DNA of 64,000 nt from Puniceicoccaceae bacterium Marseille-Q1082. GTDB taxonomy: Bacteria > Verrucomicrobiota > Verrucomicrobiia > Opitutales > Intestinicryptomonadaceae. The stretch lies in the NCBI GenBank assembly GCA_904424815.1, contig CAJGBI010000001.1, forward strand, positions 423,010-487,009, written 5' to 3'. The translations under genes and the position numbers were made by a program. This document shows, piece by piece, positions 1 through 8,323 of this stretch. Numbering within the stretch: position 1 is the first letter of the stretch; every line of letters begins with the position of its first letter. The notes under the pieces are model-generated. The model was given only the letters and a program-made list of their open reading frames with translations, was not told where the DNA came from and did no database searches.

Positions 1-150
1 CATTTTTCTTTAGATAAATTTGTAGAAGCGGTGGAAAATGGAATGATTTATATAGAATTCGATGCAAGAACGGGGCATAATCACGGTTCAAAATTTAGAA
101 TGAAAAATGGCGGATTGCAAAATTTATATGATAATGTTGAAATTATATGA
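1..150 (+). CDS. C-terminal fragment of a MvaI/BcnI-type restriction endonuclease (partial)
   Basis: An open frame enters from the window edge and ends at TGA 148-150, giving the last 49 residues of a protein. It contains IYIEFDARTGHNHGSKFR followed by about 20 more residues. This resembles, from memory, the C-terminal block of the MvaI/BcnI family of type II restriction enzymes, in which a His/Arg-rich segment close to the C-terminus contacts DNA. The fragment uses AT-rich codons (AAA, TTT, ATA, GAT), unlike every other gene here, which fits a horizontally acquired restriction-modification locus lying mostly to the left of the window. No methyltransferase is visible. The family call rests on one short motif and is moderate. 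Confidence 0.5.
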   Translation, partial: HFSLDKFVEAVENGMIYIEFDARTGHNHGSKFRMKNGGLQNLYDNVEII

Positions 151-288
151 TTTTATTAAAGCCCCTAAAAGATGAATATATAATTTAATGGAAGAAGTAA
201 AAACCAAATTATCTCTATGTATGTCAATTTAGTGGGTTTTATTTTTTTCAAGATAGGAGATTTTTTGATTTTCCCCGTTTGGCAAAAC

Positions 289-324
289 GCGCCGGAAGGA
301 GTTTTTCTTTCCGGCGCTTTTTTT
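289..324 (+). terminator. Rho-independent terminator after the restriction fragment
   Basis: A perfect 9-bp stem (GCGCCGGAA at 289-297 with TTCCGGCGC at 309-317) closes an 11-nt loop and is followed by seven T residues at 318-324. It is placed to end transcription entering from the left. Confidence 0.8.
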
Positions 325-471
325 GCATTCGCGCTTCGCGCGCGGGCGCAGGTTTTCGGCGCGGCGGCGCGTTTTTATGCGTGTTTTTGAATCTGCCGCA
401 CTGCGCGCTTTCAGAAGTCGGCGGTTTGTTTCCGGAATTTTTTAGGCCGCTCTGGACGTTTCCGCATGGCG

Positions 472-503
472 CAAAAAGAGGGGCGGCGAGTTTTCGCGGC
501 CCC
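472..503 (-). terminator. Rho-independent terminator of glyS
   Basis: On the minus strand a 10-position stem with one internal C-C mismatch (494-503 with 480-489, loop 490-493) is followed by TCTTTTT. It begins 27 bases after the glyS stop codon. Confidence 0.75.
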
Positions 504-529
504 GTGTGGTTAATCTTCCAAAAATTTTT

Positions 530-2038
530 CTATATGCCGTCGATTTGTTCGGAGAGATATTTTACCAGTTCGCCTTCGCTCATGCGCACCTGTTTTGTAG
601 TGTCGCGGTCGCGCAGGGTGACCGTGCCGTCGCCCTCCACGGTCTGGAAGTCCACGGTGATTCCGAACGGGGTTCCGATTTCGTCCTGCCTGCGGTATCT
701 CCTGCCTATCGCGCCGGCGGCGTCGAAGAATACGTTCCAGCGGCGGCGGAGTTTGGCGTGGAGCTTTTGCGCGCGCTCCATGAGCTCGGGCTTGTTCTTG
801 ACGAGCGGGAACACCGCCGCCTTAAATGGCGCGACGCGCGGGCTGAATTTGAGCAGCACGCGCTTTTCCGCCTGTCCCTTGTCGTTGGGCACTTCGTCCT
901 CCTCGTACGCGGCGGTCATCACCGCCAGGAACGTGCGGTCCACGCCGAGCGACGGCTCTATGACGTGCGGCAGGTATTTTTCCTTGCGCGCCTCGTCGAA
1001 GTATTCGAGGTTTTTGCCGGAGGCGTTCTGGTGCTGGGTGAGGTCGAAATTCCCGCGCACGGCGATTCCCTGCAATTCCTGCAAGCCGTGCGGGAAATGG
1101 AAGGTGATGTCCGTGCACGCCTTTGCGTAGTGCGCGAGTTTTTCCTGAGGGTGGACGTCCTCGGCGAGCCTGTCGGCGGGGATTCCGATGGATACGAACC
1201 ACTTTTTGCAGGCGTCGATCCAGTCGCGGTGCATCGTCTTCCAGTCGTCGTAGGGCGAAATGAAGTATTCGATTTCCATCTGTTCGAACTCGCGGCTGCG
1301 GAATATGAAATTGCGCGGCGTGATTTCATTGCGGAACGCCTTGCCGATTTGCGCGATGCCGAAGGGGACTTTGACGCGGCTCGTGTCGCAGACGTTTTTG
1401 AAGTCGGCGAATATTCCCTGCGCGGTCTCGGGGCGCAGGTAGGCGACGGCGGTTTCGTCGCGCAGCGCGCCTACGTATGTCTGGAACATCAGGTTGAAAT
1501 CGCGCGGGGGAGTGAGGGAGCCCGGCTTGCCGGTGGCGGGGGAGGGAATGAGGGCGTATTCGTCGGGGGAGGCGTCCATGTAGTTTTTGAGGACGACGGG
1601 TTCGAGCTCTCCCTGCTTGGCGAGCTTTCTCTTGAGCTCGGCGGCTTTCTTCTCGGCCTCCGCCTGCATGTTTTCGTCTTCGAGCGCGCTGACGTACCCG
1701 ATTGTCTCGCCCGCGACTTTCACCTGGGCGAAGAAAATCTGGTCTGCCCTAAAACGCAGCTTGGACTCTTTGCAGTCGACCATTGGGTCGGAAAACCCCG
1801 CGACGTGCCCGGAGGCGCGCCACACGTCCGGGTGCATTATTATGGAGGCGTCGAGCCCCACGATGTCGTCGCGGCCGTGGACAAAATCGTTCCACCACGC
1901 CCTCTTGATGTTGTTTTTGAGCTCCACGCCCAGCGGCCCGTAGTCGAAAAATCCGTTGAAGCCGCCGTAGATTTCGGACGAGCGGTAAATAAACCCCCTG
2001 CGCTTGCAGAGGCCCTCGATTGTTGCCATGTCGACCAT
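530..2038 (-). CDS. glyS: Glycyl-tRNA synthetase, alpha2 (class II) type
   Basis: Charges tRNA-Gly with glycine in the cytoplasm. The 502-residue product has the N-terminal block [26 protein letters not shown], typical of the single-chain dimeric GlyRS found in Gram-positives, archaea and eukaryotes rather than the alpha2beta2 GlyQ/GlyS enzyme. It also has class II motif 2 ([21 protein letters not shown]) and the glycine-site block near [11 protein letters not shown], followed by an anticodon-binding C-terminal domain. The start is ambiguous between ATG 2038 (MVDMATIEG) and ATG 2029 (MATIEG); neither has a clear Shine-Dalgarno sequence. A TTGACA promoter lies just upstream. It is transcribed alone, ending in a strong terminator. 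Confidence 0.95.
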   Translation of the reverse strand: MVDMATIEGLCKRRGFIYRSSEIYGGFNGFFDYGPLGVELKNNIKRAWWNDFVHGRDDIVGLDASIIMHPDVWRASGHVAGFSDPMVDCKESKLRFRADQIFFAQVKVAGETIGYVSALEDENMQAEAEKKAAELKRKLAKQGELEPVVLKNYMDASPDEYALIPSPATGKPGSLTPPRDFNLMFQTYVGALRDETAVAYLRPETAQGIFADFKNVCDTSRVKVPFGIAQIGKAFRNEITPRNFIFRSREFEQMEIEYFISPYDDWKTMHRDWIDACKKWFVSIGIPADRLAEDVHPQEKLAHYAKACTDITFHFPHGLQELQGIAVRGNFDLTQHQNASGKNLEYFDEARKEKYLPHVIEPSLGVDRTFLAVMTAAYEEDEVPNDKGQAEKRVLLKFSPRVAPFKAAVFPLVKNKPELMERAQKLHAKLRRRWNVFFDAAGAIGRRYRRQDEIGTPFGITVDFQTVEGDGTVTLRDRDTTKQVRMSEGELVKYLSEQIDGI

Positions 2039-2057
2039 AATGAAAAAATAAGCGGCA

Positions 2058-2085
2058 AGACTAACCCGCCCGCCGCGTTTGTCAA
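2058..2085 (-). promoter_or_regulatory. Putative sigma-70-type promoter of glyS
   Basis: TTGACA (2080-2085, minus) is followed after 16 bases by TAGTCT (2058-2063), about 20 bases upstream of the glyS start. The -35 is perfect and the -10 imperfect. Confidence 0.5.
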
Positions 2086-2100
2086 CACCGCTTTGCCCCG

Positions 2101-2802
2101 TCAGGCGAGGCGGCAGCGCGAGAGCAGATCCGCGTCGGCGAGGATTTCGCCGATTTCCCCGCGCGCCGCGAGCCTCCCGCCGTCGAGAACCGCCGCGGTT
2201 TTGCAGACGCTCCTTGCGAAGTCCAGGTCGTGGGTCGATATGATCTTCGTCTGGGGAAAGGAGTTCAGGAGCTCCGCGAGCTCGCGTTTTCCGCGCGGGT
2301 CGAGCTGCGCGCTCGGCTCGTCGAGCAGCATTATTTCCGGGCGCATGGCGGCGACCCCGCAGATGGCGGCCCGCTTTTTTTCGCCTTCCGAAAGCCCGTG
2401 CGGGGGCCTGTCGGCGAGGTTCGATATCGAAAATTTTTCGAGCCATTCGCGCGCGGTTTCGAGCGATTCGCCGCGCGAAAACCCGAGGTTTTCCACGCCG
2501 AAGGCGACGTCTTCGAGTATCGTCTGGCAAAATAGCTGGTCGTCGGAGTTCTGGAATACCAGCCCCGCGAGGGCGCGTATCCTGCGCAGATTTTTTTTTG
2601 CGACTTCAAGCCCGCATACCTCCGCGCGCCCCGAGAGTATCGGCGCGAGCCCCATCAGCGATAGCATGAGCGTTGATTTGCCAGCGCCGTTCGCGCCGAG
2701 CAGCGCGCAGGACTCCCCGCTTTCCACGCGCAGGCAGAGGGATGAAACCGCGGGGGTCTTGCCGCCGTCCCGCGAGGCGGATAGGGAAAACGTCTCTATC
2801 AT
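2101..2802 (-). CDS. cbiO: ABC transporter ATP-binding protein, CbiO/EcfA type
   Basis: ATPase of an energy-coupling-factor importer for Co2+ or Ni2+, working with CbiQ and CbiM encoded directly upstream. The 233-residue protein carries a Walker A (GANGAGKST), a Q-loop region ([10 protein letters not shown]), the signature LSEGEKKR, Walker B ([12 protein letters not shown]) and the H-loop (STHD). ATG 2802 was chosen because AAGGA lies 7 bases upstream and the codon overlaps the cbiQ stop (ATGA), implying translational coupling. A longer in-frame version exists but lacks these signals. The metal cannot be told from sequence. Confidence 0.9.
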   Translation of the reverse strand: MIETFSLSASRDGGKTPAVSSLCLRVESGESCALLGANGAGKSTLMLSLMGLAPILSGRAEVCGLEVAKKNLRRIRALAGLVFQNSDDQLFCQTILEDVAFGVENLGFSRGESLETAREWLEKFSISNLADRPPHGLSEGEKKRAAICGVAAMRPEIMLLDEPSAQLDPRGKRELAELLNSFPQTKIISTHDLDFARSVCKTAAVLDGGRLAARGEIGEILADADLLSRCRLA

Positions 2803-3578
2803 GAAAAAATCCTTTCCGGAAGAAACCTGAACGCGGCGCAGACGCACGCGAAAGCGGCGGCGGCAATGAAATCGGAGGCAGAGGCGCGCCCTGAAAATCC
2901 CCCGCGCGGAAATTTTGCCTCAAATCCCCGCGCGCGCATGGCGTCGTACACGCTCGCCGCGCGGTCGAGGCTCCTGAGCATGAGCGAGCCCGCGAGCTTC
3001 GGCCAGTCCGAAATTTTCGCGGCGCCCCCGATTCTGCCGGAGCGGGCTGAGTACGCCGCTCCCATGCGTTTGGCCTCGCCGGAAATTATGGGAATGTAGC
3101 GCATGGTAAGCGACATTTGCAGCGCCACGGGGCAGGGCACCCCGAGGGCGGCGAGCCCTTTCGCCATTTCGTTCGGCGAGGCTACCTGCGAAAACGCGAC
3201 CGCGGCCATGGCGCACTCCCACGCCTTGGCGCACAGCACCGCGAGCGACACCGCGCCCGCCGGAATTTTTGCGAATCCGAAATCGAACGGCGGGGAGGCG
3301 TCGAGCCACGGGTTTGCCGCGCCTATCGCGAGCGCGACGGGGATTGCGGCGAGCGAATTTTTCAGCGACCTGCCCACGTCTTTCGAATACGCGCAAACGG
3401 CGAAGAGCGGCAGCGAGGCGAATATGCAGACGCCGGCCAGGTCGTATTTGGGAAACGACACGGCAAAGCACGCGTAAATGAACGCGAGCGCGATTTTCAG
3501 CGCGGGCGAAAAGGCGGGGCGCGGAACGCCGGCTGCCACCCCGCCGCTGCCCGGCGGAGTTTCGGAATTATGAGGCAC
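2799..3578 (-). CDS. cbiQ: Cobalt/nickel ECF transporter transmembrane subunit
   Basis: Integral membrane T-component that couples ATP hydrolysis by CbiO to metal uptake through CbiM. The 259-residue protein is strongly hydrophobic and contains the cytoplasmic coupling helices characteristic of the family, including SLTMRYIPIISGEAKRM and, later, SLDRAASVYDAMRARGF, the latter matching the conserved S-x-x-R-x3-x-x-AM-x-ARGF block. The start overlaps the end of cbiM by 11 bases and the end overlaps cbiO by four. Confidence 0.9.
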   Translation of the reverse strand: MPHNSETPPGSGGVAAGVPRPAFSPALKIALAFIYACFAVSFPKYDLAGVCIFASLPLFAVCAYSKDVGRSLKNSLAAIPVALAIGAANPWLDASPPFDFGFAKIPAGAVSLAVLCAKAWECAMAAVAFSQVASPNEMAKGLAALGVPCPVALQMSLTMRYIPIISGEAKRMGAAYSARSGRIGGAAKISDWPKLAGSLMLRSLDRAASVYDAMRARGFEAKFPRGGFSGRASASDFIAAAAFACVCAAFRFLPERIFS

Positions 3579-4539
3579 TGTCCGGTTTTCTCAATAAAAA
3601 TCCGAGCGCGCACGCCGCGGCGAGGGCGGCGAAAGTTCCCGCGATTCCGGCTGCGGCGCCCCCCAGGGCGGATTCCGAGCCGGGCAGGTTGTAGTCGGGC
3701 AGCACCGCCGAGGAGTTTTGGATTTTTTCGGACGCGGAATGCGCGGGGGTGTCGGCGGAGATTTCCGCGCCTTTTGCGGCGCGCTCCACCGACCATTCCA
3801 GCCCGTCGGGGTCGGAGGATGCGGCGAGCGACAGCCCGCCCGCCATCGCGACAGCGGCTATCATTAGCGCGGCGCACGCCGATTTTGCGGGGGTTTTCGG
3901 GGTTTTCTCGAAGACCTCGGGGCGCGAGGATTTCAAAAACGCGAGAACCGCCCCCGTCAGTGCGCCCTCAACCGCGCCTATCGCAAGATGTATCGGCTGC
4001 ATCAGCAGCGCGAACGTTTTAAAAGGCAGCTCCGTCACGCCCGAGCAGAGGGTTTCGAGCACCACCCCGAACGCCCCAAGCTGGAGGGCGGCGACGCATC
4101 CGAGTATGGAAGCCGCCATTATGCGGGCGGGGCTTTTCATACCTCCGGCTATGGGCGCGAATATCAGCGGGTACGCCACAAAGCACGGGAAGAAGCCCAT
4201 GTTGAAAATGTTGCACCCCAGCGCGAGAATCCCCCCGTCGGCGAACATGAACGCCTGTATCGCCAGCACGCAAGAGAGCGCGATGAACGCCCCGTGGCTG
4301 CCGAGCACCGCCGCCAACAGCATCCCCCCCCCTATGTGGCCGCTCGAGCCCGTCCCGGGGATTGCGAAATTTATCATCTGCGCCGCGAAGACGAACGCGC
4401 CCATCACGCCCATGAGCGGAACGCGCGCGGGCTCGAAATTTTCTTTAAGCCTGCGCGCGCTGTTCCAGAGCAGCCCCGCGCTTGCGGCTATCATGACTCC
4501 GCCCACCGCGGGGGAGACGAGTGCGTCGGCCATGTGCAT
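3568..4539 (-). CDS. cbiM: Cobalt/nickel transport protein CbiM fused to a PDGLE (CbiN-like) domain
   Basis: Substrate-binding membrane component of the metal importer. The mature N-terminus MHMADALVSP places a His at position 2 and supplies the metal-coordinating segment conserved in CbiM/NikM. The first ~220 residues hold about seven membrane segments. Residues ~245-323 contain SDPDGLEWSVER and a final membrane helix, that is a PDGLE domain, which in other genomes is a separate CbiN/NikN-like accessory subunit. At 323 residues it is longer than stand-alone CbiM. AAGGAA lies 6 bases before ATG 4539. No cobalamin riboswitch could be recognised in the 66-base gap after thiE. Confidence 0.9.
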   Translation of the reverse strand: MHMADALVSPAVGGVMIAASAGLLWNSARRLKENFEPARVPLMGVMGAFVFAAQMINFAIPGTGSSGHIGGGMLLAAVLGSHGAFIALSCVLAIQAFMFADGGILALGCNIFNMGFFPCFVAYPLIFAPIAGGMKSPARIMAASILGCVAALQLGAFGVVLETLCSGVTELPFKTFALLMQPIHLAIGAVEGALTGAVLAFLKSSRPEVFEKTPKTPAKSACAALMIAAVAMAGGLSLAASSDPDGLEWSVERAAKGAEISADTPAHSASEKIQNSSAVLPDYNLPGSESALGGAAAGIAGTFAALAAACALGFLLRKPDSAS

Positions 4540-4605
4540 ATGTTTTTCCTTTCTTTGGCTAATCGTATTGGATTGGCTTTCGGGGAGGCGCCCGCCTTTG
4601 GCCCG

Positions 4606-5271
4606 CTACCGCCCGAGAAATTCCGCGACGAGCGACTTCACCGCGCCTTCCGTATCGTCGGGCGCGAGGACGGCGGAGACCGCCACTATGCGCCTTCCGC
4701 CCGCGTCGCGGACGGCGCGCGCCGTCCGCGCGTTGACGCCGCCTATGCAGAACCACGGCAGGTCGGGATTCGACGCCGCGACTTTCCGCACGAGCCCGAG
4801 CCCGACGGGCTCGCGCCCCGGCTTGGTTCCCGTGGCGTAAATCGGCCCCACCGCGAAGTAGTCGAGGATGCCGGACATCGCGTCGGCCGCGGCCGCCTGC
4901 TCTTCGGAATGGGTCGAGAGCCCGAGCGCGCGGTTTTCGCCTATCTCGCGGCGGGCGTCCTCGGGCGCGCCGTCGTCCTGCCCGATGTGCAGCCCCGCGT
5001 TGGGGATGAGCGAACATATTTCGGCGGCGAGCTCAATGTCGTCGTTTATTATAAAGAGCGTGTCGGGGCGCTTTTTGAAGAGCGGAAGCAGGTTGAATGC
5101 GAGGTTGCGGCGCGTTGGGGAATCTTCCTTTTTTGCGCGCAGCTGTATTATTTTTGCGCCCGCGTCCGCCATCTGCTCGCACTTGGAAAACATATCTTCA
5201 TGCGCGACATAGCCCGTGTCGGCGATTCCGTAAAAGACGCAGTCGGAAATGCGGCGCGAGAGGGAGCCCAT
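4606..5271 (-). CDS. thiE: Thiamine-phosphate synthase
   Basis: Joins the thiazole and pyrimidine moieties to make thiamine monophosphate. The 221-residue TIM-barrel protein shows the usual landmarks: IQLRAKKED (pyrimidine pyrophosphate site), FIINDDIELA, GLHIGQDDG, the LGLSTHS strand, the DYFAVGPIYATGTK loop and the phosphate-binding FCIGGVNA...AVSAVL end. It starts three bases after the preceding Asp23-like gene, so it is probably co-transcribed with the menaquinone genes upstream. There is no room for a TPP riboswitch directly in front of it, and no other thi gene is present in the window. Confidence 0.93.
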   Translation of the reverse strand: MGSLSRRISDCVFYGIADTGYVAHEDMFSKCEQMADAGAKIIQLRAKKEDSPTRRNLAFNLLPLFKKRPDTLFIINDDIELAAEICSLIPNAGLHIGQDDGAPEDARREIGENRALGLSTHSEEQAAAADAMSGILDYFAVGPIYATGTKPGREPVGLGLVRKVAASNPDLPWFCIGGVNARTARAVRDAGGRRIVAVSAVLAPDDTEGAVKSLVAEFLGR

Positions 5272-5274
5272 ATT

Positions 5275-5874
5275 TTACTTTTCCGCTTCGGAATCCTTTT
5301 TGGACGGGGAAGAGTCAACGCCGTCGAGCGCGGGAACGCCGCCTGACAGGAGCACGTCGTCGGAGTCGTCGTCGAGGTTCGCGGGCGGGAGAAATTTTGC
5401 GGCGGGCTTGTATATGAGCCCCTTGAATCCCGTCACGCGCACGTCTATCCTGCCGAGCTTCTCCACGCCGAGGTGCTCGCGGAAAGCGCTCGTGAGGGCC
5501 TTCTGGATTTCGGCCGTCGCGTCGGTGAGGCTCTGCCCCGATTCGAGTTTAAGCGAAACGTTCATGCAGAGCCTTCCGCGCCGCGTGTAGATTTTCACGT
5601 CCGGGCGGTTGAGCGCGCCGAGGCTGTAGCACACGCTCTGGACGAGCTCGTCCAAAGCCTTGCGCGAAACCTCCACCACTCCCGCGCGGTTGTCGAAGAG
5701 CTTTATGGGCCTGTACGCGCCCTTTATCTTGCGCAGGGCGACGAGCAGCAGGAACGCCGCGAGAGCCCCCCCGAGCATTTCGGGCGCGCGCGGCTGATTC
5801 CACGCGACCCTTATGAATTCCACCGCGGTGCCCGTGAAGTCCGCCGCCTTTGTTATGAAGTCCTCGAATGTCAT
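5275..5874 (-). CDS. Membrane-anchored Asp23/Gls24-like protein
   Basis: 199 residues: an N-terminal amphipathic stretch, one clear membrane helix at about residues 33-47 (LGGALAAFLLLVAL), then a soluble domain with VVEVSRKALDELVQSVCYSL and a following two-strand region, and an acidic disordered tail. The soluble part resembles the Asp23/Gls24 (alkaline-shock) fold, and the architecture is reminiscent of AmaP, the membrane anchor of Asp23 in Gram-positives. Function here is unknown. It lies between mqnL and thiE, 50 bases after the first and three before the second. The family call is by motif resemblance only. Confidence 0.55.
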   Translation of the reverse strand: MTFEDFITKAADFTGTAVEFIRVAWNQPRAPEMLGGALAAFLLLVALRKIKGAYRPIKLFDNRAGVVEVSRKALDELVQSVCYSLGALNRPDVKIYTRRGRLCMNVSLKLESGQSLTDATAEIQKALTSAFREHLGVEKLGRIDVRVTGFKGLIYKPAAKFLPPANLDDDSDDVLLSGGVPALDGVDSSPSKKDSEAEK

Positions 5875-5924
5875 TTTTGCGTTTCTTGCCTGAAATTAAA
5901 ATTTGCGGCCGCGAATCTTCAAGC

Positions 5925-7706
5925 CTATTTATCGAACGAGAGGTCGTCAGGCCACTCGCGCGGGTAGCCGTCCGCCTTTCCCTTTTTGCAGGCGTCTATT
6001 ATTGCCAGCCCGCTGCCGAGCGCGATGATGTCGCGCGCGGGGTCGGTGTTGTTGAAAATTTTCCAGAGCATTTTTGAGAAGTCGGAGACGTCGATTTCGG
6101 CGTCGAAGAAGGCGAGGGCGCGGAAAAATCCGTCGAACAGCCCGCTGCGCGCGCACTTCTCGGCGATGGACCTGCCGCTCCTGCCGTCCTTGTCGAGCGA
6201 CACGGCGCAGAAGGCGTCGGCGAATTTCACGGCGGCCACCCTTCCGAGCTCCTTGCGCAGGAAGTCCGAGATTTTTTCCATTTGCGCGCCGTCGGGGGTT
6301 TTGAGCGGCTTGGGCGCGCGCGGCTCTTCTGAGGGCAGGCGGGGGGTGAGGTCTATCGAAATCTTCGAGCCTTCGAGCGGGCGCGGGGAGGCGTGGTCGA
6401 GCGCGTCGAGAACCCCGGAGGATATTTCGATGTCCGAGGACGGGTCGAACGAATTTTTAAAAAGCTCCCAAACCTGCGCGAGATCCGACGGGTCGGTTTC
6501 CTCCCCGACCGCGACGACGCACTTGCAGAAGCTCATCTGCCCCGCGCCCCATATGCCGCTTGCGAGCCTGCGCGCGTGCGCGGGGAACTCCTTGCGCAGC
6601 GAGACGACGGAGATGTTGTGGAAAACCCCTTCCCACGGCAGGAAATATTCGCGTATGTCGGGGTTTACCGCGCGCAGGAGAGGCAGGAAAATCCGCTCGG
6701 TCGCCTTTGCCATGTAGCAGTCCTCCATCGGGGGCGGGCCGACGAGGGTTGCGCAGTAGAGGGGGTTCCGCTTCCGCGTCAGCGCCGTCACGTGGAACAC
6801 GGGGTACATGTCGGGGAGGGAATAGTAGCCCGTGTGGTCGCCGAACGGCCCTTCGAGCTTCCTCTCGCCTGGGTCCACGTAGCCTTCGAGGACAAATTCG
6901 GCGTCGGCGGGAACCTCCAAGTCCACGGTTTTGCACTTTGCGAGCCTGACCCCCGACTTCCGCAGAAATCCCGCGAGCAGGAGCTCGTCCGCTCCCCTCG
7001 GAAGCGGGGCGGTGGCGGCGTATATCGTCGCCGGATCGGAGCCTATCGCCACCGCGACCTCCATGCGCCTGCCGAGTTTTTCGTATTCCCTGAAAAAGTG
7101 CGAACCGTCCTTGTGGACGTGCCAGTGCATTCCCGTCGTGTTTTTGTCGTAGATTTGCAGGCGGTACATCCCGAGGTTGCGCATTTTGCCGTCCGCGGAC
7201 TTCGTGAAGACGAGCGGCAGCGTGACGAACCGCCCTCCGTCTTTCGGCCAGCATTTGAGCACGGGGATTTCCGACAGGTCAACATCGTCCCCGAACTTTG
7301 CGACTTCCTGGCAGGGGGGCGTTCCGGAAACGGTTTTCGGGAATATTTTTAAGAGGGGGAAGAGTTTTTTGGCGGCGGAAAATATGTCGGAAAAGGCTTT
7401 CGGCGGCGACATTTCGGCGATTTGCGCGATTTCTTCGCCCGATTCCGCCAGCGACTTTGCGCCGATTGCAAGAGACATCCTGCGGTCGCTTCCGAACAGG
7501 TTTGCCGCCACGCAAAACGCCCTTTTCCCGCCGTCGACGACGTTCTCGAAGAGAAGCGCCTTGCCTCCACCGGGCTTTTTGGACTCCGCGTCGACGATTT
7601 TCGATATTTCGATTTCCGGAGAGACGGGCTCTTTCACGCGGCGCAGTTCTCCGAGAGAGTCGAGCAGTTCGATGAATTCGCGTATGTCTTTGAAAGCCCT
7701 TTTCAC
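5925..7706 (-). CDS. mqnL: UbiD-family decarboxylase, probable menaquinone enzyme MqnL
   Basis: Predicted to decarboxylate the prenylated 1,4-dihydroxy-6-naphthoate intermediate late in the futalosine pathway, using prenylated FMN made by the UbiX-like protein encoded just upstream. It shows UbiD-family landmarks: IPVLKCWPKDGGRFVT, GMYRLQIYDKNTTGMHWHVHKDG, EGPFGDHTGYYS with the conserved E and D, and AVNPDIREYFLPWEGVFHN. The start is set at GTG 7706. There the GTG overlaps the mqnM stop (GTGA), and AAGGAG lies 8 bases upstream; an in-frame GTG three codons earlier would overlap that ribosome site. The product is 593 residues. Assignment as MqnL rather than another UbiD comes from the flanking mqn genes. 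Confidence 0.88.
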   Translation of the reverse strand: MKRAFKDIREFIELLDSLGELRRVKEPVSPEIEISKIVDAESKKPGGGKALLFENVVDGGKRAFCVAANLFGSDRRMSLAIGAKSLAESGEEIAQIAEMSPPKAFSDIFSAAKKLFPLLKIFPKTVSGTPPCQEVAKFGDDVDLSEIPVLKCWPKDGGRFVTLPLVFTKSADGKMRNLGMYRLQIYDKNTTGMHWHVHKDGSHFFREYEKLGRRMEVAVAIGSDPATIYAATAPLPRGADELLLAGFLRKSGVRLAKCKTVDLEVPADAEFVLEGYVDPGERKLEGPFGDHTGYYSLPDMYPVFHVTALTRKRNPLYCATLVGPPPMEDCYMAKATERIFLPLLRAVNPDIREYFLPWEGVFHNISVVSLRKEFPAHARRLASGIWGAGQMSFCKCVVAVGEETDPSDLAQVWELFKNSFDPSSDIEISSGVLDALDHASPRPLEGSKISIDLTPRLPSEEPRAPKPLKTPDGAQMEKISDFLRKELGRVAAVKFADAFCAVSLDKDGRSGRSIAEKCARSGLFDGFFRALAFFDAEIDVSDFSKMLWKIFNNTDPARDIIALGSGLAIIDACKKGKADGYPREWPDDLSFDK

Positions 7707-8323
7707 AGCCCCCACTCCTTCACGGTTTCGCTTTCAAAGCCCATCGCCGCCGCCGCCCTCGCCGCGATGAAATCCGCGAGGTCGAGGACGGATTCCGGCT
7801 TCCCGTAGAACGCGGGGCACGCAGGCATCACGACCGCCCCCGCGAGGAACAGAGACCTCATATTCTCGATGTGCGAGAGCGCAAGGGGCGTCTCGCGCGG
7901 GCAGACGACTAATCTTCTGCGCTCTTTGAGCGCGACTTCCGCCGCCCGCACGAGCAGGTTGTCCGCCGCAGAGTTTGCGATTTTTCCGAGGGTGTTCATC
8001 GAGCACGGCAGGACCGCCATCGCGCCGAAGCGGAAAGAGCCGCTCGCGGGGGGCTCGCCGAAGTCTCCGATGCCGCACATTCTGAGCGTCCCGAGCGCGG
8101 CGCCCTTGCCGAGTTGCGAGGTTATCGCGCTTTCAAAATCCGTAAACGGCGTCTCCTGGGCGAGGATTTTTTTAGCGGCGTCGGTCGGTATGCAGTAGAG
8201 TTCCGCGCCCGCTTCCAGCAGAATTTTGGCGAGCCTGAGCGCGTATACGGAGCCCGACGCCCCGCTTATTCCGAGAACCGCCCTGCGGTTTTTCCGGCTG
8301 TCGCTGGTTTCTTGGGCGGTCAT
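7703..8323 (-). CDS. mqnM: UbiX-family flavin prenyltransferase, probable MqnM
   Basis: Attaches a dimethylallyl group to FMN to make the prenyl-FMN cofactor needed by the UbiD-type decarboxylase encoded immediately downstream. The 206-residue flavoprotein has the N-terminal GISGASGSVYALRLAK motif, FRFGAMAVLPCSMNTLGKIANSAADNLL, the RLVVCPRETPLALSHIENM block and a late PACPAFYGKPESVLDLADF segment, all diagnostic of UbiX. ATG 8323 overlaps the mqnP stop by four bases (ATGA) and the gene's own stop overlaps the mqnL start. The tight coupling with mqnL and mqnP supports a role in menaquinone synthesis. Confidence 0.93.
   Translation of the reverse strand: MTAQETSDSRKNRRAVLGISGASGSVYALRLAKILLEAGAELYCIPTDAAKKILAQETPFTDFESAITSQLGKGAALGTLRMCGIGDFGEPPASGSFRFGAMAVLPCSMNTLGKIANSAADNLLVRAAEVALKERRRLVVCPRETPLALSHIENMRSLFLAGAVVMPACPAFYGKPESVLDLADFIAARAAAAMGFESETVKEWGL

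Larger units (their letters stand above)
151..529. other. Intergenic region with composition boundary and two terminators
   Basis: No credible gene is seen. Bases up to about 270 are AT-rich like the restriction fragment; from about 280 the sequence switches abruptly to the GC-rich composition of the rest of the window. Two rho-independent terminators lie here, one for each flanking gene. The switch probably marks the edge of an acquired segment. No integrase, direct repeat or tRNA end is visible at the boundary. Confidence 0.6.

Noticed and set aside
506-2830. 774-codon open frame on the plus strand opposite glyS and cbiO
   Set aside because: It lies antisense to two clearly recognisable genes; its translation is Arg/Val/Ala-rich and matches nothing. 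Long antisense frames are expected in GC-rich DNA.
4540-4605. Cobalamin or TPP riboswitch before cbiM or thiE
   Set aside because: The gaps are 66 and 3 bases, too short for either riboswitch, and no B12-box or thi-box sequence is visible.
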